A DNA stretch of 58,441 nucleotides from Methanoregula sp. UBA471. Its GTDB lineage: Archaea; Halobacteriota; Methanomicrobia; Methanomicrobiales; Methanospirillaceae. The first letter of the stretch is position 1; every line of letters starts with the position of its first letter. A program made the translations under genes and the position numbers. Positions 34,057 to 42,469 of the stretch are shown piece after piece. Location: positions 71,040 to 129,480 of the forward strand of contig DADT01000031.1 in assembly GCA_002495065.1 (NCBI GenBank), read 5' to 3'. The notes beneath the pieces are model-generated. The model searched no databases and had not been told where the DNA came from. It was given only the letters and a program-made list of their open reading frames with translations.

Positions 34057-34725
34057 TCACTGATACTGTATGGGATCAACAGCCCCTGCTTCGCTGAATG
34101 CTGCCAATCGCTCATCACATGAGCCGCATTTTCCGCACGAGAGTTTTCCGCCTTTATAGCAGGTCCACGTCATGGAGTAATCCACTCCTAACAAAATTCC
34201 TCGTTTCACGATATCGGCTTTTGTCCAATACAGATAAGGGACCTGAAGGATAACATCGTTCCAGTCGCAGAGATGAAATGCCGTGCTCATCGCGCTAACA
34301 AACGCCGACCGGCAATCCGGATAAATGGTATGATCCCCCGCATGAGCTGCATAAAAGATTTCATTTGCTCCGATCCCGATGGCGTAGGAGGCTGCAAGAC
34401 TCAGAAAAACCATATTACGGTTCGGAACTACTGTTTGTTTCATCGAGTCTTCTGCATAATTTCCTTCTGGGACTTCCCATTGATCTCTGGTAAGGCAGGA
34501 GGGAGCCAGGTCGTTAAGGACCGATATATCCACGATTTTGTGGGGGATATGTAATTTTTTACAAATTTTCTTTGCACAGGTAATTTCGTTCTTATGCTTC
34601 TGGTTGTAGTCAAACGTGATTGCATGGACTTCGTACTTCTGGCTAATCAGATCATATAGGAGTGTTGTGCTATCCATTCCACCGGAGAGAATAAGCACCG
34701 CTTTTATCGGTTTTTTTTCATTCAT
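34057..34725 (-). CDS. queC: 7-cyano-7-deazaguanine (preQ0) synthase QueC
   Basis: The 222-residue protein has the PP-loop motif LILSGGMDSTTLLYD near the start, the VPNRNMVFLSLAASYA and AAHAGDHTIYPDCR segments of QueC, and the zinc-binding tail CYKGGKLSCGKCGSC. It converts 7-carboxy-7-deazaguanine to preQ0 with ATP and ammonia. The start at 34725 overlaps the HTH gene by 8 bases. The gene sits in a DNA-modification-like island rather than with archaeosine genes, so its preQ0 probably feeds the DpdA-like enzymes. Homologue-based call; all signature residues are present. Confidence 0.95.
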   Translation of the reverse strand: MNEKKPIKAVLILSGGMDSTTLLYDLISQKYEVHAITFDYNQKHKNEITCAKKICKKLHIPHKIVDISVLNDLAPSCLTRDQWEVPEGNYAEDSMKQTVVPNRNMVFLSLAASYAIGIGANEIFYAAHAGDHTIYPDCRSAFVSAMSTAFHLCDWNDVILQVPYLYWTKADIVKRGILLGVDYSMTWTCYKGGKLSCGKCGSCDERLAAFSEAGAVDPIQYQ

Positions 34726-34987
34726 TTTTGGACTCATTTGCGATATCATTCATGATATCTTCAAAATTCACTATATTTATCCGATAGAATTTTTTTGTAC
34801 CATTCAATGGATCTTGACGTTTTGAGATATATCCGGATTTTCCAAGTCTTGATAAAATTTGTCCCGTGTATCTGTCAGTATGATTTAAGTGTTTTACCGC
34901 ATTTTGAAATTCGAATTCCTCGTAATTAAATTTTGAAAATAATTTTGAAAGATCTCTTAACAGGAATTTTTGAATGAAAGCGGCCAT
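34718..34987 (-). CDS. Small winged-helix protein
   Basis: The 89-residue protein has a winged-helix look: a helix-turn-helix (FEFQNAVKHLNHTDRYTGQI), a recognition helix (SRLGKSGYISKRQD) and a basic wing (GTKKFYRINIV). It is the first gene of the minus-strand operon with queC and is divergent from the first DpdA gene, with a 90-base spacer. It may regulate both operons or have a structural role. Overlap of 8 bases with queC suggests coupling. Confidence 0.6.
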   Translation of the reverse strand: MAAFIQKFLLRDLSKLFSKFNYEEFEFQNAVKHLNHTDRYTGQILSRLGKSGYISKRQDPLNGTKKFYRINIVNFEDIMNDIANESKNE

Positions 34988-35077
34988 ATTCCTTCAGAGC
35001 AAGTTTTATTCGAAAAATACTTATAGTTATGAGTAGTCAAATCATCTATTAGTCTAATTATTTGTTAGAGTTTTGTC
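34988..35077. promoter_or_regulatory. Divergent promoter region of the deazaguanine island
   Basis: A 90-base, very AT-rich spacer separating the minus-strand HTH-queC operon from the plus-strand DpdA operon. TATA-like stretches occur on both strands (for example AAAATACTTATAG near 35013-35025). The small winged-helix protein encoded next to it is a candidate regulator. Confidence 0.45.
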
Positions 35078-36109
35078 ATGCTGTCTACATTGAAAACAAT
35101 CGAAACACCTCATGGAAATATAGAGACTCCTTGTTTTTTCCCGGTATTCCATATTAATAAAAGAGGTTCAGGATCCTGCCCGAAATACTGGAATGAAATT
35201 CCTGAACAGAAATCTATGCTGCTGAATGCATATGCGATAAAAAAATCCGAAAAGTTTAAACGAATTCTTTCGGGTGGCCTTGAAAATTATCTTCATTTCA
35301 AGGGAATTTTTTTTGTTGATAGCGGGGGACTACAAAGTCGGCTCTATAATATTCAGATGGACCCTATTGAGATGCTCAGAATCCAGGAGAAAATAGGGGC
35401 AGATATTGCGGCCACATTAGATTTGCCTGTTCTTGTTAACGACAATATTTCTGCTTTCAATCACGCTGAACAGATTAAAACTACTGTCCGAAATGCAGTA
35501 ACTGCATTGGAAAACCGTGAGCGCGAGGACATGCGCTTGTACGCTGTCATTCATGGTAATGATATCAAAGTCATGATCAATACAATCGACTATCTGAAAA
35601 AAAAAGGAGATTTTGATGGATATGCAATTGGGGGATTGATCTTCAAGCGATCAGATTTTCGGACTTTGATAGATCTGATTATCGCTCTTCGAAAAAGAGC
35701 AGGTGAAAAACCACTCCATGTTTTTGGACTGGGGGGACCACTCATGATCCCCTTATTGACCTATCTCGGTGTCGATTCTTTTGATTCGTCTTCTTATCTT
35801 TCCGCAGGTTCAAACCGTGTATATTTTGCCCCGGAATATGGTTCCTTCGAATTCCAGGAAATAAAACCTCTGCAGGTGCTTCCATGTGTTTGTCCGGTAT
35901 GCAGTAAGAACACATTTGAAGAAATCCGTTCCCAAAGAAGGTTGATTGGTATGCATAATTTGTGGATGATTGCGTATGAGTTACGGAAATTGAAGATGCA
36001 CATTCAGGAAAATGATCTGGAACCTTATCTCGATTATAGATTCATGAATAACCCTCTCATTAAAGTTGCTTTCAAATATGCAAAAGGAAGAGTCAGGGGA
36101 TTTGTATGA
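35078..36109 (+). CDS. TGT-like transglycosylase, DpdA-type, first copy
   Basis: The 343-residue protein is a stand-alone TGT catalytic domain. VDSGGLQSRL (DSGG at 81-84) matches the TGT base-binding Asp, GYAIGGL near 181-187 is the guanine-recognition loop, GVDSFDSSSYL places the nucleophile Asp at 236, and the zinc site is C270, C272, C275 and H293. There is no PUA domain, unlike archaeal tRNA TGT. In the bacterial Dpd system a TGT-like enzyme exchanges guanine in DNA for preQ0. The location next to queC and queD, together with nucleases, supports a DNA substrate. The first gene of a coupled operon: its stop overlaps the next start by ATGA. Confidence 0.8.
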   Translation: MLSTLKTIETPHGNIETPCFFPVFHINKRGSGSCPKYWNEIPEQKSMLLNAYAIKKSEKFKRILSGGLENYLHFKGIFFVDSGGLQSRLYNIQMDPIEMLRIQEKIGADIAATLDLPVLVNDNISAFNHAEQIKTTVRNAVTALENREREDMRLYAVIHGNDIKVMINTIDYLKKKGDFDGYAIGGLIFKRSDFRTLIDLIIALRKRAGEKPLHVFGLGGPLMIPLLTYLGVDSFDSSSYLSAGSNRVYFAPEYGSFEFQEIKPLQVLPCVCPVCSKNTFEEIRSQRRLIGMHNLWMIAYELRKLKMHIQENDLEPYLDYRFMNNPLIKVAFKYAKGRVRGFV

Positions 36110-36948
36110 GACTGACGATGCGCCCGGTCTCGCTCAGTCGTGTGGTTGAAACTGCATTCTTTGCAGAGAAAACAAAAAAATTCACCAACCAGGAACTCGC
36201 CGGATTTTTGAAATCATCAGAAAGAAGGGCACGGGAAGTATCTGAAGAGACTGTCAATATTGGATTGTTAAAAAAAGAAGAGACAACTTACCTGCCTACA
36301 GAACGATGCGCCGTTTTTCTTGAAAATATTCGAAAAAATAATTGGAAGGGCATTCATGAACAGATGCTGGAGTATTCCTTTTACCAATCGTTTTATACAA
36401 ATCTTCCGTCGATTGAACCGGCAACACCTGAAGAGATTCTCAAATCCCTATCATCCTCAACTATTCCCTTCAATGAGGCTTCCCGCCAGGTTCTGTGTGA
36501 CTGGGGTGAACGAATCGGATCTCTCCAACGAAATATCTTTACGAACCAATATTTTACGATAGCTGATTCCGAAATTATTCTTGCACCTGCATTTCTTGAA
36601 ACCTATCAATTACTAAATGTCAAAACCGGATTGTCCCTCCGCCAGAGATACGTTGAGATACCTAGAATCCGGGAATACGTTTGTCAGAATTTGCGAATCT
36701 CACGGGAGATTTTTGATTTACGCTTTCTTGAGTTATGTATGAAAAATATTGGTAAAATTGAGCTTGCCGGAGCTCCGGTGACTACGCATGCAAAGAAGTC
36801 TGCCAAAAAAGTAAAAAGTGTGCACTTCCTCGAACTACCTGACACAATAACGATGAAATTGTCATCAAATCAGTTTCTCAATGGCCTGACAGTTGGAAAA
36901 AAATCTTATTATTTTGTTGCATATCATGGCGGCGAACTTAATGACTGA
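36106..36948 (+). CDS. Winged-helix protein of unknown function
   Basis: The 280-residue protein begins with a winged-helix-like segment (TNQELAGFLKSSERRAREVS, then a wing ending in TYLPTERC). It continues with a helical middle and a C-terminal beta-rich tail. No named family was recognised. It is coupled by ATGA to the DpdA-like gene before it and by an 8-base overlap to the ATPase after it, so it likely works in the same complex, perhaps recognising DNA sequence. Confidence 0.55.
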   Translation: MRLTMRPVSLSRVVETAFFAEKTKKFTNQELAGFLKSSERRAREVSEETVNIGLLKKEETTYLPTERCAVFLENIRKNNWKGIHEQMLEYSFYQSFYTNLPSIEPATPEEILKSLSSSTIPFNEASRQVLCDWGERIGSLQRNIFTNQYFTIADSEIILAPAFLETYQLLNVKTGLSLRQRYVEIPRIREYVCQNLRISREIFDLRFLELCMKNIGKIELAGAPVTTHAKKSAKKVKSVHFLELPDTITMKLSSNQFLNGLTVGKKSYYFVAYHGGELND

Positions 36949-38122
36949 ATTTACCCTGACTCTGAAAGGAAAAGACTATGCTAAGTACGGCCTTCTGGGA
37001 AACCCTTTCCCATTCTCCGGCGTTCCGGATGAACATCCGAATGTCTATATCGGACAGGATGATGTTCTTGAGAAGATAAACTCTGTGTTATCGTCGACAG
37101 TTCTGTCATCACAATCGAATCATCTCATTGTAACCGGATCCTATGGTAATGGAAAAAGTCATACTCTGAAATTTATCAAATCACATATCAGAGACCAGTT
37201 TTCAGAAAAATCCGACACCAGGATTTGTGTAGGATATGTATCCCAACCCGGAGAGACGTTTCTTGAGATTTATACCAAATTTATGTACGATTTGGGATAT
37301 TCCTTTGTTAAGAATCTGTCTCAGACATATCTCGGTCATATTGCATTTCAACTATCAAAGGATGGACTGATTGAAGAAAAAATCCGAAAAGGGCAGGGTT
37401 GGAAAGCGATCGAAAAAGGGGATGTTCTTATTTCGGATATCGTTCCAAAAGCCATCCAGCGGTTGAATGACGGCATAAAATTCGTTGATTACACGAGGGC
37501 ATTCATTGCATTATCGTATGAAGAAAATTCTATCTATTCCTGGGAGTGGCTCTGTGGGGAAGGTGTTGAATATAATAAACGACAGGAACTTTCTCTCGGA
37601 AAAAATATCAATGACATCAACTCAGTCCGAGCATTCGGTGCAATGAAATATGTGCTTAAAGAACTGGGTTTTTCTTCTCTCGTTTTGCTTATCGACGAAT
37701 TTGAGTTTATTGAAACACTTCCACAATTAAAGAAACAAAAATTGCTCAATTCCCTGCGTCACATCATCGATCTCAATGGGGATAGGCTGTCAATTATTAT
37801 TGCGTGTGCTCCAGAGGTCTGGCAAACAATTGTTGCTGAATACCATGCCTTTTCAGAGCGCATCGCAAAAGAGGCCAATCTGAAACCCATGGATCAGGAA
37901 AAGATCCGGTTGCTGTTGGTGTCATATCTGAACAATAAACGTACTAATCAGAGTGATTCCCTGTTACCATTTACCGATGATTCAATTGAAAAAATATTTT
38001 TCCATTCACAGGGAAATACACGACGTATAATTTCCTTATGTAGTCAGGCCCTTGATGCGTCCCTGGATTTCAATAAACCTCAAATCGATCAGGAGATTCT
38101 GGATTCGGTCATCGCCGGATAA
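36941..38122 (+). CDS. AAA/ORC-like ATPase
   Basis: The 393-residue protein opens with YGLLGNPFPFSG, then IGQDDVLEKI. It has Walker A GSYGNGKSH near 65-73, Walker B VLLIDEFEF near 246-254, and a sensor-like IIIACAPEVW. A C-terminal helical region includes SQGNTRRIISL, as in AAA/ORC-type ATPases. The start was set at the ATG at 36941, which overlaps the preceding gene. Similar ATPases serve as DNA-translocating or switch subunits in defence systems. Its operon mates are the DpdA-like and winged-helix genes, and queD follows after 77 bases. Confidence 0.75.
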   Translation: MTEFTLTLKGKDYAKYGLLGNPFPFSGVPDEHPNVYIGQDDVLEKINSVLSSTVLSSQSNHLIVTGSYGNGKSHTLKFIKSHIRDQFSEKSDTRICVGYVSQPGETFLEIYTKFMYDLGYSFVKNLSQTYLGHIAFQLSKDGLIEEKIRKGQGWKAIEKGDVLISDIVPKAIQRLNDGIKFVDYTRAFIALSYEENSIYSWEWLCGEGVEYNKRQELSLGKNINDINSVRAFGAMKYVLKELGFSSLVLLIDEFEFIETLPQLKKQKLLNSLRHIIDLNGDRLSIIIACAPEVWQTIVAEYHAFSERIAKEANLKPMDQEKIRLLLVSYLNNKRTNQSDSLLPFTDDSIEKIFFHSQGNTRRIISLCSQALDASLDFNKPQIDQEILDSVIAG

Positions 38123-38199
38123 ATACGATTAGAATGGTTTGATAAAATCTAAAACTTTATTTCAATAATTTATTATTCTGAATCAGCGGAGAACTCCCC

Positions 38200-38601
38200 A
38201 TGCGAGCGAAATTATATAAAATTGTCACATTCGATGCCAGTCACCGGTTACTGTATTATGTCGGAAAATGCAATCAGCTGCACGGGCATCACTGGAAAGT
38301 GGAAGTCTGGGTTGAGGGAAATGTTGATGAAAAGACTCAGATTGTCGTTGATTACAACACAATAAAACAAGTCATTGAGCGGTTCGATCATATGGTAATT
38401 CTGAATAAGAAAGATCCTCTTGTAAGTTGTCTTGAAAAATATCAATCTGTGATTCAGGTAAATGGAGACCCTACGAGTGAATTGCTCGCATATCATATCA
38501 AAAATATTCTCGAAAATGATAGTGATTTCAAACGGACTGATGCGAAGGTAACGCGGATAAAAGTATGGGAGTCACCGACCAGCTGTGCGGAGATTTCTTA
38601 A
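38200..38601 (+). CDS. queD: 6-carboxytetrahydropterin synthase QueD
   Basis: The 133-residue protein has all QueD marks: zinc His in FDASHRL, catalytic Cys and the His pair in GKCNQLHGHHW, FDHMVILN with the catalytic Asp-His, and WESPTSCAEIS at the end. It makes 6-carboxytetrahydropterin from dihydroneopterin triphosphate, the first committed step to preQ0. QueE and FolE are not encoded nearby, so the product must join host enzymes for the middle step. It follows the ATPase gene on the same strand. Confidence 0.95.
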   Translation: MRAKLYKIVTFDASHRLLYYVGKCNQLHGHHWKVEVWVEGNVDEKTQIVVDYNTIKQVIERFDHMVILNKKDPLVSCLEKYQSVIQVNGDPTSELLAYHIKNILENDSDFKRTDAKVTRIKVWESPTSCAEIS

Positions 38602-38617
38602 ATTTATTTTTTATTAA

Positions 38618-39448
38618 TTAAGAGAGAAGATATTTTTTTAATGTAATTTTTTCAAATTTTAAAGGAATATCAATTGAGATGTAATTGGTTTCAAATTTTC
38701 CTCGAGAAAGGATCAGATACTTTCCCTCAATTAATTTTTTAATCAATGCTTTTATCCTTTCTATCGATAAAGTCCCATATGAAAATCCTGCATCAATTTC
38801 AGAATACAAATTATTCTCTTTAATTGAGTCACTGATAGAAATTATTGACTCAATAAACTGTCCGAATTCATCCATACTCAGTAATTGAAGAGCTTGGTCC
38901 TCAAATATCGGATCAAACATTATTTTATTTCTTGATGTCGTTGTGAAATTTAACCAATTAATCCAAGATTTCAATCTCCCAGATGCAGTTTTATTTAGTC
39001 CTTCCTTCTTCGAAAAATCTTGAATGATCTCATTCAACTCGAATGTATTCGATCGGATTTCTTCAATTACCTTGCGAAATATCATGCTGTGTTTGTAGAG
39101 ATTTTTAAAAAAATAAAATGAGACAAATGAATCGTATTCGCCATTTGCGCAATGATGGGCAATTTGTTTTCCTTGTTTTGTAAGCATATTTTTATCAAGA
39201 AACTCAAGTTTTTTTAATAATTGAATCTGTGATGAAAAGTGATCATTTTTTACTGGTGAGAAAGAATCTCCTTCGTGTTTCCGTTTCCTTTCATTATACT
39301 CAAACAAAATTCCTTCATCAAAGTTTGGAAATTTTTTTTCAAATCGTTCACATTCAGAAATAATTTCCAATATTTCACAACATGTACTCATAATTGTTGT
39401 CGAAATTTGGTGTTTTGTAATTTCATTACGAGCAGTATCTTTAGACAT
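38618..39448 (-). CDS. Hypothetical helical protein paired with the large ATPase
   Basis: The 276-residue AT-rich gene encodes a largely helical protein with a winged-helix-like C-terminus (SIERIKALIKKLIEGKYLIL, then a basic wing). No family was recognised. It starts immediately after the stop of the 983-residue ATPase gene with no spacer, so the two are a unit. Size and position recall the DpdG-DpdH pair of bacterial Dpd clusters, but this was not verified. Confidence 0.5.
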   Translation of the reverse strand: MSKDTARNEITKHQISTTIMSTCCEILEIISECERFEKKFPNFDEGILFEYNERKRKHEGDSFSPVKNDHFSSQIQLLKKLEFLDKNMLTKQGKQIAHHCANGEYDSFVSFYFFKNLYKHSMIFRKVIEEIRSNTFELNEIIQDFSKKEGLNKTASGRLKSWINWLNFTTTSRNKIMFDPIFEDQALQLLSMDEFGQFIESIISISDSIKENNLYSEIDAGFSYGTLSIERIKALIKKLIEGKYLILSRGKFETNYISIDIPLKFEKITLKKYLLS

Positions 39449-42400
39449 TCAAACAACCTTATATGTGGCGACTAAAACCTTATTCTCCATTAAAAATTTT
39501 ACAAAATCACTTGCTTTTTTATCGTCAATATTGAATTCTTTTTGAAGTAGTTCGAGAGTGTATTCTTTATTCGGTTTAAAAAGTGATTTGAATTTGGGTC
39601 CTAGTTGTCCAAATTCTGTATCGATATTAATTGAAAACACAGATGAAAAATTTCCCTTTCTATAATTTTTATTTGCCTCATCAATTTTTGCCTCCATCGT
39701 TTTGATAATTTTCCGCATTGATTCCAGTTGGTCATCTTTAAGGTATAATTCACACTTTTGAACGAGGATTTTTCCGTCACTATTTTTATTGGTTATTTCT
39801 CTTATGTGATTCTCGGCTTTGATATCCAAATCCGTGTAGAGACTTCGTAAATTCTTGAATTTTTGATCAACCTTTTCAATATCTGTGCTTTCTTGGATAA
39901 TTTTCCAATCATCTGAAAGTGTCTTATTGCTTAAATCCAACATCTCATTTTTAATTGCCCGTTCAAGTTCATCGATATTGAAAGATTTGATTTCACCTTC
40001 AAGGATTTTTGCTCTTGTTGAGAATTGGTTATATATTGAAATTGCTTCATCAAAACTCGGGCGAATTTTTTCTGCATATTCCAACATATTTACCTGTTCA
40101 AAAATTTTTTCAGTATCTGTTGACAGGGAGTTTAATTCTGATTCTAATCGAGAATTTTTAAATTGAATTTTCTCTAAAACTTTGATGGCGTTTTTTATTG
40201 TCGAAGTCCTCTCATGATAAATATGGGATATCTCTTTGAGTTGATTGATATATTCTGTCGATGTGAAAAGAACACTTTTCATTCGGTGTTCATGATAGTA
40301 TAACTCAACAAAATTGACGATCGAATTTTCTGTAGGTTTAAAAGTGTTAATACTATTTTTTATTAACTCTAACGAACGGATAAATTGAGTAGTTTTTTGC
40401 TCAAATTTTTCTGATAATAGTTCACCGATTTGATCACGACATTCTTTCAATGATTCTGTAATCCCTTTTCTCTCTTTTTCAATCTCTTTGATCAAGGAGG
40501 ACTTTCTTTCATCAAATTGAATTAATTTATACCCATCCGTCATTCCAATTTTTTTCAGTAATTTTACTGCTGAATCGATTGGCTTAACTTCAGAATTAAA
40601 ATAAAAAACCTCTTGAGACAATTTTTCAGGAATAAAATAATCCGCAGAGAGAATCTGGTTATACCAACTCGGTGCGGTTATTGTTGCTCCGTCGAAAAAT
40701 TCACTAAGAGATAAAAATTCAACATTCGCTTTTTTCATATCGTTTTTTGATACATAATAAATATCCATTATAAAATTTTCAAATTCGTCGTCAGATCGTA
40801 ATTTTGATCCGAATAATGATGAGACATAATGTTGTTTTCGATGTTTCTCAAAAAAATGTATGATTTTATCATTCATTTCCATTACTTGATTGAATATTTG
40901 ATCCTTGGCTGTAGTAATTTCTCCAGAAGATATCAACATTGGATTATAAAGTGCAAATCTTAGAGCCATTTCTGGGGTATCTGGAAGTAATATGAAAGCA
41001 TCATCATCAGATTGTTTTTGATTTTTCTTTTCAGAATTGGAGATAAAGAGCGTGAAAATATCCGAACTAATTTTTGGATCTCCAACCATTTTTATAGAGA
41101 TGGGAATCCTTGCTTTCTCATTAGGAATGGTGAAAAATATTTTTTTCAATCTTGAATCAGCAACATATCTGTCCGAACAATCATGTAACATCTCACCAAT
41201 ATTTTTGAGGGCAAAATGAAGTTGTGATTCTTTATCTTCCAAAAATCCTTCTGCGATAAGACCTTCAGCCTTATCCCGACCCATTTTTGATTTAAATTCT
41301 ACATCATCTAATATAGCAGAAAATTTTTTTGTTTTTCCCTCAGGTGGCTTCAGTAGAGTAACTTTGGTTGATCCCGCCAACCATTCAGCAATTCTCTTTT
41401 TATCGATGGATCCACCACCGATTTGATTAACAGAATAAAGGATATCGTGGCAATTTTTAATGAGAATCCTCCAAGAAAACAATCCTTTTTCATCAACAGA
41501 TTTTTTTGTAAGAAACATAATTCCGTCTTGTGTGAAAGGATAATTCTCATCAACATCATTTGAGATTCTTGCATTTTTCAAGCGGAATTGAACGAATTCT
41601 ATTGCTTCTTTCTCGGTGAATGGTCTCAGAGGAATTACTCTTTCCAATCGTGTTTTTAAGGCATTATTTATTCCACCGATGTGTTGGAAACTCGCCGCAG
41701 TCATATACAAAAATAATGCAACAGGGAATTTTTGATTAGTTTTCCCTTCTTGAATGTAACCAATCAAATCACGAAGATATTTTAAATCCCTCTCGATTTG
41801 AGGACGAGTCATGGCAGTCATACCCCACCTGTCCTCCACTTCATCAAGATGGATTACTACGCAATCACACCCCCCAATTTTTATTAGAGCGTTGATATAA
41901 CCAAACCAAAGACTCATCAATCGGGTAGCTTCACGAATATCATTTTCGCCCGATTTCTCGAATTTAATTCCCTTGAATGTTAGATCCAATGCTTCATTTA
42001 TACAGGATTCGACTTCTGATTGATCTAGATCTCCTGTAGTTATCGCCAATTTATCGATGATTAATTTTAAAATAAAGAATGGATCGTCAAATGAACCATA
42101 CTGCATCTTCAATATGATATGTTTGGTTTTTGGATGGTGGATTGAACTTTCCATTAATTTGTATGCAAGAGCTGTTTTTCCTGATGATGGTTCACCTTCA
42201 ATGACTGCAGCAATCAGTTTGCCCCCTCTTCGAGCCATATTGATTACGTCATTGCAGTCGTGTAACTCCTTCGTCCGAAATTGTGCGTTAATTGTTGAAA
42301 TTGCAGGCTCATAATCCCCTTGACTTTCAAAAGGGATGAATTTTAAGTTAATATTTTCAAAATTATCAATAATATCTGCGGTTTTCCGTCTTTGTGCCAT
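39449..42400 (-). CDS. Large P-loop ATPase with long coiled-coil tail
   Basis: The 983-residue protein has an N-terminal STAND/ORC-like ATPase: Walker A EGEPSSGKTALAY near 68-80, Walker B VVIHLDEVEDRW near 184-195, and RLERVIPLRPFTEKEAIEFV typical of sensor 2 helices. The middle is of mixed fold (350-640), and the C-terminal third (about 650-920) is strongly heptad-like with many Glu, Lys and Ile. A winged-helix-like segment ends it (ELLQKEFNIDDKKASDFVKF). Such ATPases can act as DNA loaders or sensors in defence complexes. The gene is divergent from the NurA operon and shares its promoter spacer. Confidence 0.6.
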   Translation of the reverse strand: MAQRRKTADIIDNFENINLKFIPFESQGDYEPAISTINAQFRTKELHDCNDVINMARRGGKLIAAVIEGEPSSGKTALAYKLMESSIHHPKTKHIILKMQYGSFDDPFFILKLIIDKLAITTGDLDQSEVESCINEALDLTFKGIKFEKSGENDIREATRLMSLWFGYINALIKIGGCDCVVIHLDEVEDRWGMTAMTRPQIERDLKYLRDLIGYIQEGKTNQKFPVALFLYMTAASFQHIGGINNALKTRLERVIPLRPFTEKEAIEFVQFRLKNARISNDVDENYPFTQDGIMFLTKKSVDEKGLFSWRILIKNCHDILYSVNQIGGGSIDKKRIAEWLAGSTKVTLLKPPEGKTKKFSAILDDVEFKSKMGRDKAEGLIAEGFLEDKESQLHFALKNIGEMLHDCSDRYVADSRLKKIFFTIPNEKARIPISIKMVGDPKISSDIFTLFISNSEKKNQKQSDDDAFILLPDTPEMALRFALYNPMLISSGEITTAKDQIFNQVMEMNDKIIHFFEKHRKQHYVSSLFGSKLRSDDEFENFIMDIYYVSKNDMKKANVEFLSLSEFFDGATITAPSWYNQILSADYFIPEKLSQEVFYFNSEVKPIDSAVKLLKKIGMTDGYKLIQFDERKSSLIKEIEKERKGITESLKECRDQIGELLSEKFEQKTTQFIRSLELIKNSINTFKPTENSIVNFVELYYHEHRMKSVLFTSTEYINQLKEISHIYHERTSTIKNAIKVLEKIQFKNSRLESELNSLSTDTEKIFEQVNMLEYAEKIRPSFDEAISIYNQFSTRAKILEGEIKSFNIDELERAIKNEMLDLSNKTLSDDWKIIQESTDIEKVDQKFKNLRSLYTDLDIKAENHIREITNKNSDGKILVQKCELYLKDDQLESMRKIIKTMEAKIDEANKNYRKGNFSSVFSINIDTEFGQLGPKFKSLFKPNKEYTLELLQKEFNIDDKKASDFVKFLMENKVLVATYKVV

Positions 42401-42469
42401 ATCCTCGCCTTAGGTCTACCATTGATAACCATTATTTATTAATCTAATGAGTTGAGTTTATCATCTTTC
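42401..42469. promoter_or_regulatory. Divergent promoter spacer between the ATPase and NurA operons
   Basis: AT-rich spacer with ATTATTTATTAATC near 42432-42445, a TATA-like element that can serve the NurA side; its complement AATAAATAA can serve the ATPase side. Confidence 0.4.

Noticed and set aside
33108..38122. Qat-type anti-phage system because of the QueC and ATPase
   Set aside because: QatB and the TatD-like QatD are not present, while QueD and two TGT-like enzymes point to deazaguanine modification instead.
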